A DNA stretch of 64,000 bases, taken from Rosellinia necatrix (Eukaryota > Ascomycota > Sordariomycetes > Xylariales > Xylariaceae). The position numbers were made by a program, and so were the translations under genes. The stretch is from NCBI GenBank assembly GCA_021209875.1, contig JAGYVD010000005.1, positions 3,014,001-3,078,000 of the forward strand, read 5' to 3'. Position 1 is the first letter of the stretch, and every line of letters starts with the position of its first letter. Below the pieces are notes generated by a model. It made no database searches, had not been told where the DNA came from, and saw only the letters and a program-made list of their open reading frames with translations. Below are positions 32,968 through 44,908 of this stretch, piece after piece.

Positions 32968-35900
32968 GGCCGGACCCCATATTTCAGCCCATGTCCCCCC
33001 TGCTCTGCCCTACCCTGCCCTGCAACAGGACAACATGCACTACTCGCAGTGTAGGCAGGTACACTAGTCACGGGCGGGCGCAAGTTTGAAAGGTATGAAA
33101 CCATGAAACGAGGTTTGGGCCTTTTCTCTCTTCTTCAAACGCAGTCTCGCTCGATTTACTGGGGCGCATCACATCGTTCGTCCGGCCAGGATGGGATGTG
33201 GGCAGACGATCATGCCGAGAGAATCTAAAAAAAAAATATCGAAGGTTTCAGAGAACGATTCGGCAGCTTCATCGGCGGGTCGGCGACTAATTCGTCCCCG
33301 CTCGAATCACAGAACCCGCCAGTCCCGTCGCCGTGGCGGTGCACGGGGCTCGCTGCCTCTGATTGGCCCGACCAGGCCCGACCAGGCCCAACGGGGATTT
33401 CCAGTGTGGTTTTGGCTGTCACCAGTGATGTGGCTCGGCCCCAGCAGTTCAGCTTGACAGGGAAGACCTGAGCAACAATACGAGATATGAAATCACCGAA
33501 TAGGGCATGGCGCAGCAACAAGATTACCTAATAACCTAGTCCGCGACATTGACAGATCTTTTCGTTGTGCTGGCGCTCTTCACTGCACGTAGTGCCTAGG
33601 GAGCACGATAAAGAAAGGGGTTGATTCCTTGCTCGACAATGGATTCTATTGTGGCCAACATCAGAACAAGCTACGAAGCAGATTAGCAGATCAGGAGCCT
33701 CCGGAAATGAAGACGAATATCAAATCACGCAGAGACAAGACGACTACAGCATATACATACCCGGCTCTATTCTTCAACACCCAGTGAATCCGGATCTAGA
33801 CTAGTCTTCAAACAACCTGCATAACTGCAGACTTGTGGTAGTATTGACAAGCCTTGAGGGGGCAACCGCTTGAGGGATGCAGCGGCGCCAACCGCCATTG
33901 GGAGCGACTCGAGGGCAGTGTGCTTCTTGGCTGGCTGCCACGGGTCAAAGGGGAAAACTCCGGAACCGGGAACGCGGAGCAGCGCATCTTCTATTACAGA
34001 CACATCCGTCACCAATAGCTATGTACGGTTCATACAGCGTATTCCGCAACCGCATATCAACATCTGTCAGGTAGTATTCGCATAGCCCAACAAACCGTCC
34101 CGTGTTCACAGAATACAACGTTTCCGGCTGTAGCGCGACTTAATCGAGCATGTAGGCATATCGAGGCCTCGATCGGTTCGCCTGTGAACGGGCAAAATAA
34201 CCCTCCTGGGCCCTTATAATGCATGAAAAATCTTATCGCCCGTGGAGCCCTACCGTCGTGTGGGTAAAGTTGCATTGGAGAAGAGGTTCTACTGGTGATA
34301 TGTGAAATGCTACATCCATAACTCTGCACGTTATTCTACCTGCAGGCTCTCAGAAGATCATTCACGGCTGTGAAACATTTATTTAGCTCGCCTCAGCCTG
34401 GTTTCGGTTTACTGAAAGCAGAATATATAAATATGTCACCAGCAACTCGGAGCCAGGGGTCTCGATTCGGCTCCAATCCTGCTATAACACGGTCCTATCG
34501 ACCGATTAGGAGATGGCCGCTGAGAGGCAGTGCCCACCCAGCTTCTTATCTATTATCCGGTCGAAGCTCTCAACAACGCCACCCCCTATAACCCCCCTTG
34601 GGTCGTGGACCAGTAGAGTTGGCAGCGCGCATACTACAGGAGAGGCCTCCAGTTCCAGGGCGTACGCGTCAAGGTCGAATACTACTGCAGCGACGGCGTG
34701 AGCCTCGATCGATACCGCACAAAATGACATGATACATGAGAGATGGGACGAAGCATCGTAATGCTGTTTACGAGCCAGCGTTTCTGCTGTATGCCTAGGA
34801 CAGAGCTTGAACAGCTGAAAACGCGCAACAAAGGGGCTTGGGGGCTCGAGTTCTTAACCGTGGTCGGTGACACTCTAACTGATAAACTTGGTCGTTCATA
34901 TCGAATCAGACTTCTTGAATTAGTATTTTCCGACCGACTAGACTTTCAGCGAACTCACTCGTACAAAGCCCTACACGTTCATACTCAGCACGCACCGCTT
35001 CTCTTCCTGACGGTATGTTCAATACGAAATTAGTTGATATTAAACAAATATGATACGATATGAACTACCTAGCAGCCTTCAAAAGAGCAAAGCTAGATAA
35101 ACCATCATCGATACTATATGCTACATTCGCCACCTGATAACAACGTCACAATTATATTTTAAGTTCATAAAGTTTGCTTCGTGATAGATCATGTAGCTAT
35201 GCTAACATATAAGCTGCATATGACCACCGAAGGGAGAGTTCGACATGGATCGAGTTTTTACATGATTATACGCGTAAACGTATGAATCTACGGCTAAAAA
35301 TCGACAAGGTCACCGTAAATAACAACTGTTTTCATTAATTTTGGGATAACGAAGTACAAACACTTCGTATTAAGGCATGCCCCTTGCCCCTGAACGCCTA
35401 CGATAGGCAGTACATCCTTGGTTGGCCTAGGAACCTCGTAGAAACGCTACGTTCTCAAACTAAACCAGAGCAACACAGATGCCTACAAAGTACCGAACGC
35501 CACCAGTGCCCGTGTTGCAGATCCGTAGTGCTGGGGTCCAATCGTATTTACCTGGAAATATTATATGAAACGGCAATTTGCCCGTAGCGGGAGACATTAT
35601 GGTAGTAGACTAGGGAACCGCGTTTATTTCAAGCCCATTCTGATATTATTCCAGTATAGAGGCAGTCTGCTGCCTGGTGGCTAAAAGCTGATATTGAGGC
35701 TTGGACATATTTGAAAAACCAGGCAAGCAGGAACTTCAGCAAGAAGGATATAGGGGCGCGGGTGGCTTACCAGGACGTAAGCGCCAACGAAGCGGCAAAG
35801 TTGAACAAGCCGCATACTAAGCTCCAATCAGAAACAGTTCAGGTCTTACCAGCTGAGCCAACAGAGGAGCCGCAGCCGCCTCGGCGGTTCTTAGCACAAA

Positions 35901-36417
35901 GTGTTGAATTTGTAATGTATGAATATGTTCTGTTGTGTTTGGTACCATTCTTTCGGCTGCCGCGGCAACGACCTATAGACAGGACTTAGATACCTATCTC
36001 GTATGTGCATGCTTACTCCCCTTAAACTTTTGCATATACTACATTAAGATGTCAATGTTGTAAAAGATCTAGGATTGCCGATGAGGCATACTCGGGCTAT
36101 TAATACTGCCTGGATCAGTCTTGTGATCGAACCGAGGGACCGAAACAGCCTTGGGAGGTGTGGTCGATTTACTGTCATTGCTGAGAAGTTTATTCCCACG
36201 TCAACGAATAAAAGTGTCCATCGCAAGATTGACGAATATACCCACTGTGCAAGACGCAGCTGATACATAAGCGCTGGTTAACCGACTAAGGCGTGAACGC
36301 TGCATCATCCTACCTGGACCCAACTACTTATGACAAAGTTTAGATCTCGTCAGCAAATATGCGAATACAGAAGTTGCCTGCTATTTCTACTCTAATTATA
36401 TGATTCTAAAGCTGGTG

Positions 36418-36551
36418 TTTCTTCTTCTTCTTCTTCTTCTTCTCCTTCTTCTTCTTCTCCTTCTTCTTCTTCTCCTTCTTCTTCTTCTCCTTCTTCTTCT
36501 TCTCCTTCTTCTTCTTCTCCTTCTTCTTCTTCTCCTTCTTCTTCTTCTTCC
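36418..36551. repeat. (CTT)n array with 15-bp higher-order unit
   Basis: CTT triplets are interrupted regularly so that the repeat unit is ttcttcttcttctcc, 15 bp, about seven times. The minus strand is a pure GAA/GGA purine tract. It lies about 60 bp beyond the stop of the SMP-30-like gene, so it may be in that gene's 3' UTR. Confidence 0.9.
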
Positions 36552-36613
36552 ATCGGCTCTTATAACCACCCCGGCGGAATTTAACTGCTCATTCGTTAAT
36601 ACATCGTACAGAG

Positions 36614-37815
36614 CTAAAATCCTGTGCGGTCGATGACGACGATCTTGGCGGGCTCGGTGACGGTGCCGTTGATGGGCGCGCCCTGGGCGCCGCCAGTGGC
36701 GACGTAGACGAAGTTCCTGTTGGCCGCGGACCGGCCGACGGCGACGGCGGTGTCGCCCGCGACGGTGAGCTGGGCGGGGCCGCCGGCGACGACGACGGCG
36801 GCCGCGGCGCCCGGCTTAGCGACGGCGACGGTGCCGTCGAAGTTGGTGGCGGCCCAGACGGCGCCGGCGGCGTCGATGTCGAAGTCGTCGATGCCGGCCG
36901 TGTCGAACTTGACGACGAGCTCGGCGCGGGCGCCGGCCGCGACGGCGCCGGCCTTGCCGAGGCGCAGGCGGAACACGGACGCGAGGTTGGTGTTGCTGAA
37001 GTACAGGTACCCGCCGCGCGCCTTCAGCCCGTTGACGCCGAGCTCGAGCGCCGAGCCCGGCACGGCCTTCATCTCCGGCAGGTCGGCCGCCGTCTCGTAC
37101 GCGCCCGTCCCGAGATCCACGCGCCACACCCGGCCGAGCACGCTATCGGCCGCCAACAGTACGGATGACGACGACGACGACGAGCAGCGGGGTACGCTGG
37201 CGAGGCCGTTCAGGAGACCAGCCTCAGGCACCTTGGCGATGAGGCGCGTGCTCGGCTCCGAGCCTCGGAAGTCGAGCTCCCAGACCGCCATGGATCCCTC
37301 GACGGCTGTGGCGCGACAGGGAGTTAGTAATTTGTCATCTTGTAACGCCGAGAGCGCGCGAGCAGAGCCCGGTTCGTCTTCGCGATCGCGCAGTGTGACC
37401 CATGGGAGAGAGGGGAAAGGGGGGAAGGGGGGGTGGGGGGGGAAGGAGGTTACTCACGCGTTGCGAGGGCGCCGAACGTGCCGCTCGCGACGGCGAACAC
37501 GTCCGGGCTGGTCTCGACGATGCCAAGGAGGCCGTTGGCGTCGGCGAAGCGGATGATGGACGCCTCGGGCGAGCCGGACAGCGGCCGCTTGATGGAGTAG
37601 ACCGACGCGTTCGGCTGCAGCATCGTCGCGAGCACGTCGCCGTTCCGCCGCAGCGCCACGTTCTCGAACCAGCTGCCGGGCAGCGTGTCGTCGAGCTGGA
37701 AGATGGTGCGGGCTGGGAGCGGCAGGCTCGCCGCGCCAGCCGCGCGGGCCGGCGTCGGGCTCGCGAGCACGGCCCCGCAGGCCACGGCCAGGAAGGTCAA
37801 CGTTGAGCGATACAT
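36614..37815 (-). CDS. Secreted SMP-30/gluconolactonase-like beta-propeller protein
   Basis: Exons 37458..37815 and 36614..37305 give 349 aa. The N-terminus MYRSTLTFLAVACGAVLASP is a signal peptide. The body has propeller-type strands typical of fungal SMP-30/LRE-like proteins: NVALRRNGDVLATML, LLGIVETSPDVFAVASG, VWELDF, LLAADSVLGRVWRVDLGTG, GVNGLKARGGYLYFSNTN, GIDDFDIDAAGAVWAATNF and NFVYVATGG. The function is unknown; relatives are lactonase-like hydrolases, often near secondary-metabolism genes. The coding sequence is very GC-rich (codons ending in C or G), unlike the AT-richer DNA on both sides. The intron (37306..37457) includes a G-rich run. Confidence 0.82.
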
Positions 37816-40379
37816 GGTAGATTTGACTTAAGACTTGGTGGCGTAGGAGAACTGGCGAGGGAAGAGTTCAACGTTCACTTCGGAATCATTGCCGTAACAT
37901 TATATATATATATATAGATATATATATAGCTGGATTAGTTAGGTAGTTATAGATATATATATTACTATACGTTTCAACTACTCCGCCCCGTTCGCTGTAG
38001 CATTCTGGGCCCCAGTCGACATCCTGCTTACCGTCACCATCGACAATGAGTATATGGCCCAGGATATCACGGACCAGAGCGTGAAGTTTCTAGCGATTAA
38101 CGGACGAAAATAGGTGACGTTCACAATCAGATCAGCGATGCTGCTGACCAAGCGCCAGAACTCAACTTCCTAGAACGAGCTTAGACCCTGAGGCTAAACA
38201 GCCCCTGGTAGCAGGCTAGTCCTTTAGCGAAATACAGTGCTGATGTTGACTCCATCGATATGAGCATGCGCCATGTTTACCATGTATTTTTGGGGGGAGG
38301 ATTCATGGACAAATAATTCAACCTATCTCCGTACCGCTCTTTCGGCTCGGCAACGCAGGTCCAATGCACCAGCTTTTATTTAGGGCTAAAAAACATATTT
38401 TAGCTGAACTTCTAAGCCTCAACGTTGGTTTTAAACAAGAGCTTTCTTTTCTCCAACTGTTCAAAGGCAAAAATGTGGCGTTTTTTTGGTTTGAAGGAGT
38501 GATAGGTGATCGAACTGTTGAAAATAGATGCTTCAGTCACATCATGGATTCAACTCTCGGTTTCGGACAAACATGGGTTTAGATCCCGTATTGCCAAGCG
38601 CTAAACCACTGTCTGGTTTCTTACTTCCTGTTCCTCGTTATTTTAGGCTCGGGCTAAGAACTTTAATTCCATCCGGTCCGTAGCGTCGCATTGGAGATAA
38701 GCTACGCGAGAGGAATATGTCCTTGTAGTTAGTTACTAATCAACGCCTTCGGATATAGCCTATCACCTAAGCGCCGAGTCGTTGATCTTTATATTTTCAT
38801 ATTAATAACACTATCTGCTTTTTATACATTGGTGTTATTGCTTGTTAATTAGTCAGTCGCGGACGCGTTATATATTATATATAAATATGGAAGAGTTCGC
38901 GGACGGGTTTTGAAAATGTTTAGTTTTTAGGTCTACCTACCGCTCATGATGCATCCTAAACGACCAAGCCAGTTGGGACAAGTTTAAGCGTGTTAGATTC
39001 GGGGGCCGAATAACACTAGATCAGGCCTTAGGACATTTGAACCAAACGCATTCCAATTGGAAATCTGGCAACATTTATAAATATGCCCAACCTTGATATT
39101 CACGATAGGTTACTCCCTCTGCTGGCTCGCTACTAGTCGTGTCGCCCGAGGCCGTTCGCACCGGCGGCTCAATAGTCACGGTTTCGTCCGTGACGGGCTC
39201 TCCGAAAACACCCTTGTTTGTTTGTTCCCAAATATAACTCTAGGCTGGAAGATGTTCCGGTGTCGTAACCTCCCTATGCCAGAGAACCTGCGCTTAGGCG
39301 AGGCGAGCGGCGTGGTCCCGCTGCGGCCACAAAGCATCCTGCATGGGCGCCTCGGCTCGGGCGACCTGACTTAAGCCGTAATTGCGCTCGCTACGCGTGT
39401 CGCCGGGTCTGAGTCATCACCGCCGTCGGGAGGAGCAGCGTGGTCGGCGCGGGGCTCGAAGCACAAGCCCGGGAACCTGGCATCGAGGTCAGCGCCCTCT
39501 TTAATAAAGATGCCTACGACCTTCACCCGTCGGTAACCGTTCTCGTGTGTTTGCGCCGGACCCGGGTTGCAGGGCACTCGTCGTGCGCAAGGACGTGCCT
39601 CCAAACGTGTCATGTTAGGATTGCCCAGAGTGAGGTCTAGTCACTATGAGGTAGCAGCTGGGTAGCAGGTAGATAGCCAAGTATAGGGGTAGGGCTCAAT
39701 ATCATTGATTCCTGGGCCTACCATCTAGGTGGGAGGCCTTCAGTCCTTATATACACAATTATGCCCTTAGAGCTACCCCCTAGGGTAGCTGGTACCTCGC
39801 TATGTGATCTATTGGCCTGACAAAACGTCAGATTCGTTCATCAAGGGTGTCATGGAGGTACGACCACAAACCGCCCCGGATGGTAAATAAGGTAGCGTAA
39901 AGATTCCTAGGGACGTCTTCAATGCTGTCAAGCCCTGGTGCTATAGTTGATTGGTCTGCGGTCATGCTTCGCACTGGCTTTAGATGTCGAATCTGCTACC
40001 TCTGGCCATCCTTTATCGATACTTTGCTTTATGCGTATGATACGGGCGCTCAGTAAGTTAATTGTTGAATCGAAGTTGGGATCGATCAAATTTTTAGTAA
40101 TACTCTGAAATGATGTGGCTGATTTATGAATGTCCTTGCTGAACTATGGATAACCGGAAGATCTTCGTTATCACGAACCGACAAGAGCCCACCGCCGCGG
40201 CTGTTAACGCGCATTGCTGTTATGTTTTTCTACTCTTTTCTTTCTAACCCGTCCCTTCTCTCTGGCTTGCTACCACCGATGCTGATGCTAATGGCTCGGA
40301 GATCGTTCTGGATGTTTCTCAAGGCGGCTTTACCATCGTTGCTAACCCTGGTAATCCTCATTGGCTGGGGATAGGACCT
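37816..40379. other. Intergenic region, no gene recognised
   Basis: TA-rich repeats (tatatata) lie at about 37900-37965, probably in the promoter of the SMP-30-like gene. AT-rich DNA at 38360-39080 has many short frames ending quickly, as in old mutated repeats. Segments at 39120-39640 are GC-richer and partly open but without a recognisable domain. Confidence 0.45.
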
Positions 40380-41400
40380 CGATATCTGGAGGGAATTGCA
40401 CGATCGCCACCATACGGAAAGCCCTAGCTGCCTCACCTCTGTATACGTGGAACGGTTCTGTTTTGCCTTCACACAAAGGAATATCGTTCAAAAATTTCCT
40501 GTACAGTTCCTCGAGGACTATTGGCGTGCCTTGGATCTAGCGGTTTAGCTGCTCGTCTGCATCACCATCTTTAGGCCCTGGGCGACGTTATCCATCGTAA
40601 GCGTAACCCGGAGCACAAGACCCTGTGCACGCCGAATTACTTCCATAGCGAGTGTGTATGATGTCTTTGATGACTTCTCATTAGATCCGCCAATTTTAGT
40701 GAAGTGTTTCTCGACATACCGAGTGATATTGTGGTGGTTGTAGTCCTGTATGTGGAGTTTGGAGACGACGTCGTGAAGCTCTAATAAGAATTGATTATGC
40801 GGCCAGCTTGTAAAGTAGGTCTGATCTAAATAGCCCTATATAAACATGCACACGTCGGCGTTTGAGCTTGAGACCTTGCCGTTTAAGAAATTACATTCAT
40901 CCAGGGCATCAAGTAAGAAGATGGACTTAGTATCCGAATCGAGATCTAACGCAAGCCGATAGTTTTGTGATATACGCAGATTAGAGTTGGCAGGATAAAA
41001 TATTGACCAGTGAGAACACTCTGATATTCGCTTTCATATTGCAGGATGTTAGTCAGATCTTCTCTTGCACACAATGTTTGTAGCAAAATAGATTGAAGCA
41101 TATCAACAGCGGGATTTTGACCAGGCGAGCGACTGCTTAAGTAGAAGACCGCAACCGTCTGATGGCGTCCAGTAAACTTCTTCAGATCCGCATTCCCACT
41201 ACTAGCCTTACCTATAATCCAAAGTTCCCGATTCTCGGGTTTGTGACGCCATTCCTTTAATGCTTTAGGTCCTCAGCACCTGGATTCGAATCTTGCCCAT
41301 GGTGCTTCAGCAACAATGACTCAACGGTTTTTCGAAATCTCTGGAGTATAATCTGTCGAGTTTAGGAGTTTGGAATATCTTCAAATAATGGGTGCAATTT
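40380..41400 (-). pseudogene. Relic of a NACHT (NLR/STAND) gene
   Basis: Reading the minus strand from about 41265, an open stretch without ATG gives ENRELWIIGKASSGNADLKKF, then VAVFYLSSRSPG and VDMLQSILLQTL. This is the NACHT P-loop neighbourhood, but the P-loop Gly-Lys-Ser is ruined (SSGNAD). In another frame near 40930 is SIFLLDALDECN, a good Walker B. Near 40640-40560, again shifted, is RAQGLVLRVTLTMDNVAQGL, as in the helical part after NACHT. Frameshifts and stops separate them, and no start or effector domain remains. Fungal NLRs act in non-self recognition; this one is a degraded remnant. The identification rests on family patterns known to me. Confidence 0.6.
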
Positions 41401-42133
41401 CTCCCGTGGTTTGTGTATCAGCACATTTCCCCTCCTTTCAGCGAGGACGGTCAGAAGGAACCGCAAAATCACTCCGTAAACGGCATCGTGAGTATTGTCG
41501 ACTCTGCCGAAACTCTCATATTTCTTATTTACTTTGACGTTCTAAGAAACTCAAGGGGGATGAAAAGCACAATCCAAAAGTATAAGCTGGGTTGTATTAT
41601 GTTAAATTCAACGGCCTTGTAAGAATATGAACTCTGGTAGAGTTGAGAGCCTCACCTGGCTAGCATTCCCCGCGGAAACAAACAGTACGTCTTCATGGGC
41701 TCCGACTCAAGCTTATTGTAATCGCCGACACTCTTCCCTATTCTATTTCTTCCCGAATCCGGCTGATAGGGCAAATCATCCTACCAGGGATCGAGACGAT
41801 TATGTACTGCCCTCTGGACAGTCGTACGTGACTGTGGTAGGTAGGCACACCAGAGGCGATGCAGGTCGTCATGAGTTGCGGTGGACTCGTCGACCTGAGG
41901 AAGTTAGCAGGTTCGGGGGGTGGTCGCACATACCATCCGGGGTTGGGCCGGGGGCATGAAGTTCTTGTTTCGGCACAGGTGCAAGGCGATGAGGCAGTAG
42001 GTAACGATGGGCTAGACTGCCGCATATAGGTTAGAGCATCTCAGGTAGGGAGCGGCATGGACGGGTCCGCCTTTACGTGGATAGGTCGCGGACGTGCAGC
42101 AGCTACACGGCCACCCATCGACAGTTCCGAACC
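41401..42133. other. Intergenic region upstream of the HNH gene
   Basis: No supported gene. Sequence just left of 42134 is the HNH gene's leader. Confidence 0.4.
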
Positions 42134-43457
42134 ATGTCCGATCCGTCGCCCCTCCCCCGCCGTCAATCCTCTCTCGAGGGCGTCATCGATTACTCGGCTG
42201 AAACGCCTTTGGAAAGCAACCGGCGTAACATCGCCAGACGTAGGTTTTACCGCATTGTTCAGTATTTTGGAGCTGGCGACGCAGGTGCTATTGATGGCAA
42301 TCCACGACAATACAAGCCACCTCTGCTTGTCCGCTATACCTACGAGTATGCACTTTCCGAGGAATCTCGAGATACCTTCCCGCGGGCCTTTTTCCAGGCT
42401 ATGGCGCTGTTGCTGACTGGGCAAGACAACAATACCGACAATGACCTGGACGATCTTAAGGATCTCCGCACTCTATTCTTTGGCTTTACTAGCTATCTTC
42501 TCGATAATTTCTTTCTGCCCAGTAAATCCATAGGCTTATTTTAATCCCTCGCTCCGTCGTTAATTACTGATGTTTTACCTTAGTCAGAGCTTCTACCAAA
42601 AAGACACCGCAACCCTCGCCCGCATATCATTCGGCTAACCAGCGAGTCCAGTGAGGTGCACAAGACCTTGTTGGGACACTGGGCAGGTTGTCGCGGCTTC
42701 GGGGGGCCTGTCTCGTCCGCGATCGCCATCGCTGTGTCATCACCCGCAAGTTTGACCAATCAGAGGCGGATCGTCGTCTGCAATTGGACGGCGACGGCGC
42801 CCGGGACGATGATGGAGCCCTGCTTCTAGAAGATGCGGATATTGACGAACTGGAAGTAGCCCACATACTTCCACATTCCCTTATGAAAATAGATGCAGGT
42901 CGCGAGTTGGTACGTCTTCCGTGTTGAATCCACCTTCCAAGTAACCGTATACCTCATAGTGCGGAGCTAACGTACGATCTAAGAATCTCTTTAAGCAAGC
43001 GGCTCTCGCGATTCTCAATATACTTAACAGCGGTGTTATATACTTGATCGACGGGACTAACGTCGACCGACCGAGCAATGCTATCACGCTTACATCTTTC
43101 TTCCATGCGGGCTTTGGTCGCTTCAAAGTGTACTTCGAACTTATCCCTGGCCAAGAACCGCATACCTACCGAATCAAGTCTTTTTATAACCCTCGCATTA
43201 CGCGGAGCCGAGAACTTCCCGTTACGCGAACGCTTTACTTTACCGACGACCGATCAATCGACCCACCTTCGCCGCGACTTCTCGCAGTTTACCGCGCCAT
43301 TGCCTATATTCTACGCTTTTCTGGGGCCGGCGAATATATCGAAAAATTGCTTCAAGATATGGATGATAAAAGCATACAGGCAGATGGATTGACCAAGCTT
43401 GACAGACTGGTAAGGCTTGGTTTGGGAGGGTGGCTGGACAAGCGAGTCTATTCGTGA
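42134..43457 (+). pseudogene. HNH-nuclease-domain protein, interrupted by one in-frame TGA
   Basis: Exons 42134..42521, 42584..42909 and 42996..43457 keep frame throughout (392 codons). A single TGA at 42652-42654 lies between NQRVQ and GAQDLVGT. The central part is an HNH_2-type domain: CLVRDRHRCVITRKFD, then DELEVAHILPHSL (first His), then RPSNAITLTSFFHAGFGRF (Asn and second His), spanning the last intron. The C-terminal part (PHTYRIKSFYNPR, ELPVTRTLYFTDDRSIDPPSPRLLA, HRAIAYIL-like) is typical of a large family of fungal HNH proteins of unknown role. A 36-bp intron (42651..42686) would remove the TGA in frame, but it is shorter than fungal introns normally are. So it is either a young pseudogene or a gene with an extreme intron. 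Confidence 0.7.
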
Positions 43458-44908
43458 GGTGGCAGCGTGTGGTCTGTCCACCATCTCGTTTCCTGGTAGG
43501 TTGACATGGCCTGGACACTGGTGCAGGTCGACTCACTCCCCCCGCCCTGCGGCAATTTGCCAGATCTCTTGGGATTGAATATGCTATTCCGAGCCCTTGC
43601 CAGAATATATCGGAAATCCTCAAAAAGCGACTTTTTCGATGTTGGCTACGACATAGCCATCTAGTAACTCGTGGCGCGGGATTCTAAAGCTTGAGACGCC
43701 CACAGATTCTCATAGGCTGCGGCCATCCGTGAAAAGCTCATTATTTAAATATCTAATATCTAAAGTATAATAATAGCAGGACGAGCATGTATGAAAAGTT
43801 GTTTATATTTTCTAAACATGTTTTGTTAGTTAGTTTCATGCTCCATTCGACAGACAGGGATGAACCCACTCGGCCCGCATTCATAGAAGGTATCCATCAA
43901 AAGGTGACCAGGGCGATGGCGTGCTCAGAGCTAACACCTTCAACATACCTATAACTATCACCATCGCCCATTTCCCTTATAAGTCGGGATTTCGATCTTG
44001 ATTTTTTTTTTTTTCTTTCTTCAGTTTGAACATGTTTACACCAGCACTCCAAACACACCTTTCCCCGCCATTTTTAACGGGCTTTTGCGATCTCAGATGT
44101 CCTCGACGTAGCGAAACCCACCCCTTGCAGCGGTACACTACATACCCTAGGCACACAGCGCCAGGGTTGGCACCTATGCCAGGCGGCATTGACCGCAAGA
44201 CGTTGACAAACTCGGGAGCTGTCGGATGATGGAGTCATAGTCATCAAAACTTGCTCATTTTTGTGGGAAAGCCTTGCCCTTCCTCGTGATCTGAACGATC
44301 TCGCTACTTAATGAGGGGCTTATTATTCATCGGCGACTCGGCGACCTGAACCCGCTATTTGGCCCAAACGGCCAGATCAAATGCCGTAGCATGGCATGGT
44401 ATATGACATGAGTGGAAGCGACGACACCGAGGCGTAATCGCCGACCATGACTGCACATGGTTATTATTAGTTGTGGGGATCTTGAAATCCCCTGATGGGA
44501 TGTTCCACGATCAAGCAGTGGAGCGGGATTCGTCCGCACTCGTCCGTTGTGCGTATGTACGATGGCAAATTACAGCGTTTAGAAGCTGGAGGCTAGGAAA
44601 TGCCGATGTTAATGTGATGATCGCGGATCGAACAGAGCAAGAACGGAAGAAAGGAGCCAGGGGCGAGGAGAGCGAGAGAGCGAGAGAGCGAGAGACACCG
44701 ACAGGGACAAATTTGGCCGTTGAGAATGGCATGGGCTCAAGGTCGCCGACGTCAAAGAGTCTCTGAAGCAGATGATTATCCATATAAGACGCTCATCGCC
44801 ATCTTCTGTAAACAAGGGAAAAAAGGAGTCACCCAACAGCATCAAGCCCCTGATAAAATACAGTATCCTGATCTCTCTCGCACTTCATTGCTTCCTCCAA
44901 TTACCAAG
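43458..44908. other. Intergenic region, no gene recognised
   Basis: No supported gene. A short gagagagcgagagagcgag repeat lies at about 44665-44695 in the probable promoter of the next gene. Confidence 0.45.

Larger units (their letters stand above)
28992..36613. other. 7.6-kb gene-poor region
   Basis: I found no gene I can support. The left 900 bp probably carry the promoter and leader of the bZIP gene (GATGGT repeats at about 29165-29205). Further right are a 9-bp minisatellite (32905-32967) and a 15-bp pyrimidine array (36418-36551). An open stretch at 35711-35989 has a protein-like look (lysine- and glutamate-rich) but no recognisable family. Parts near 35000-35400 are AT-rich. I saw no terminal repeats or intact transposase. 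Confidence 0.5.

Noticed and set aside
32761..33104. Minus-strand frames with Val-Gly-Leu or Val-Trp-Ser repeats
   Set aside because: They are translations of the 9-bp minisatellite.
35711..35989. Possible transposase remnant
   Set aside because: The stretch is open and protein-like, but I recognise no DDE motif or terminal repeats, so I do not annotate it as a mobile element.
36400..36636. Open frame with about 50 consecutive Leu
   Set aside because: This is translation of the CTT array, not a protein gene.
36720..37556. 278-codon plus-strand open frame
   Set aside because: It mirrors the GC-rich coding sequence of the SMP-30-like gene, whose signal peptide, splice sites and strands are convincing.
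38535..38625. tRNA-like minus-strand sequence with agtggtttagc and gagttgaatcc
   Set aside because: A- and B-box-like words are present, but the anticodon and acceptor stems pair badly. At most an old tRNA-derived relic.
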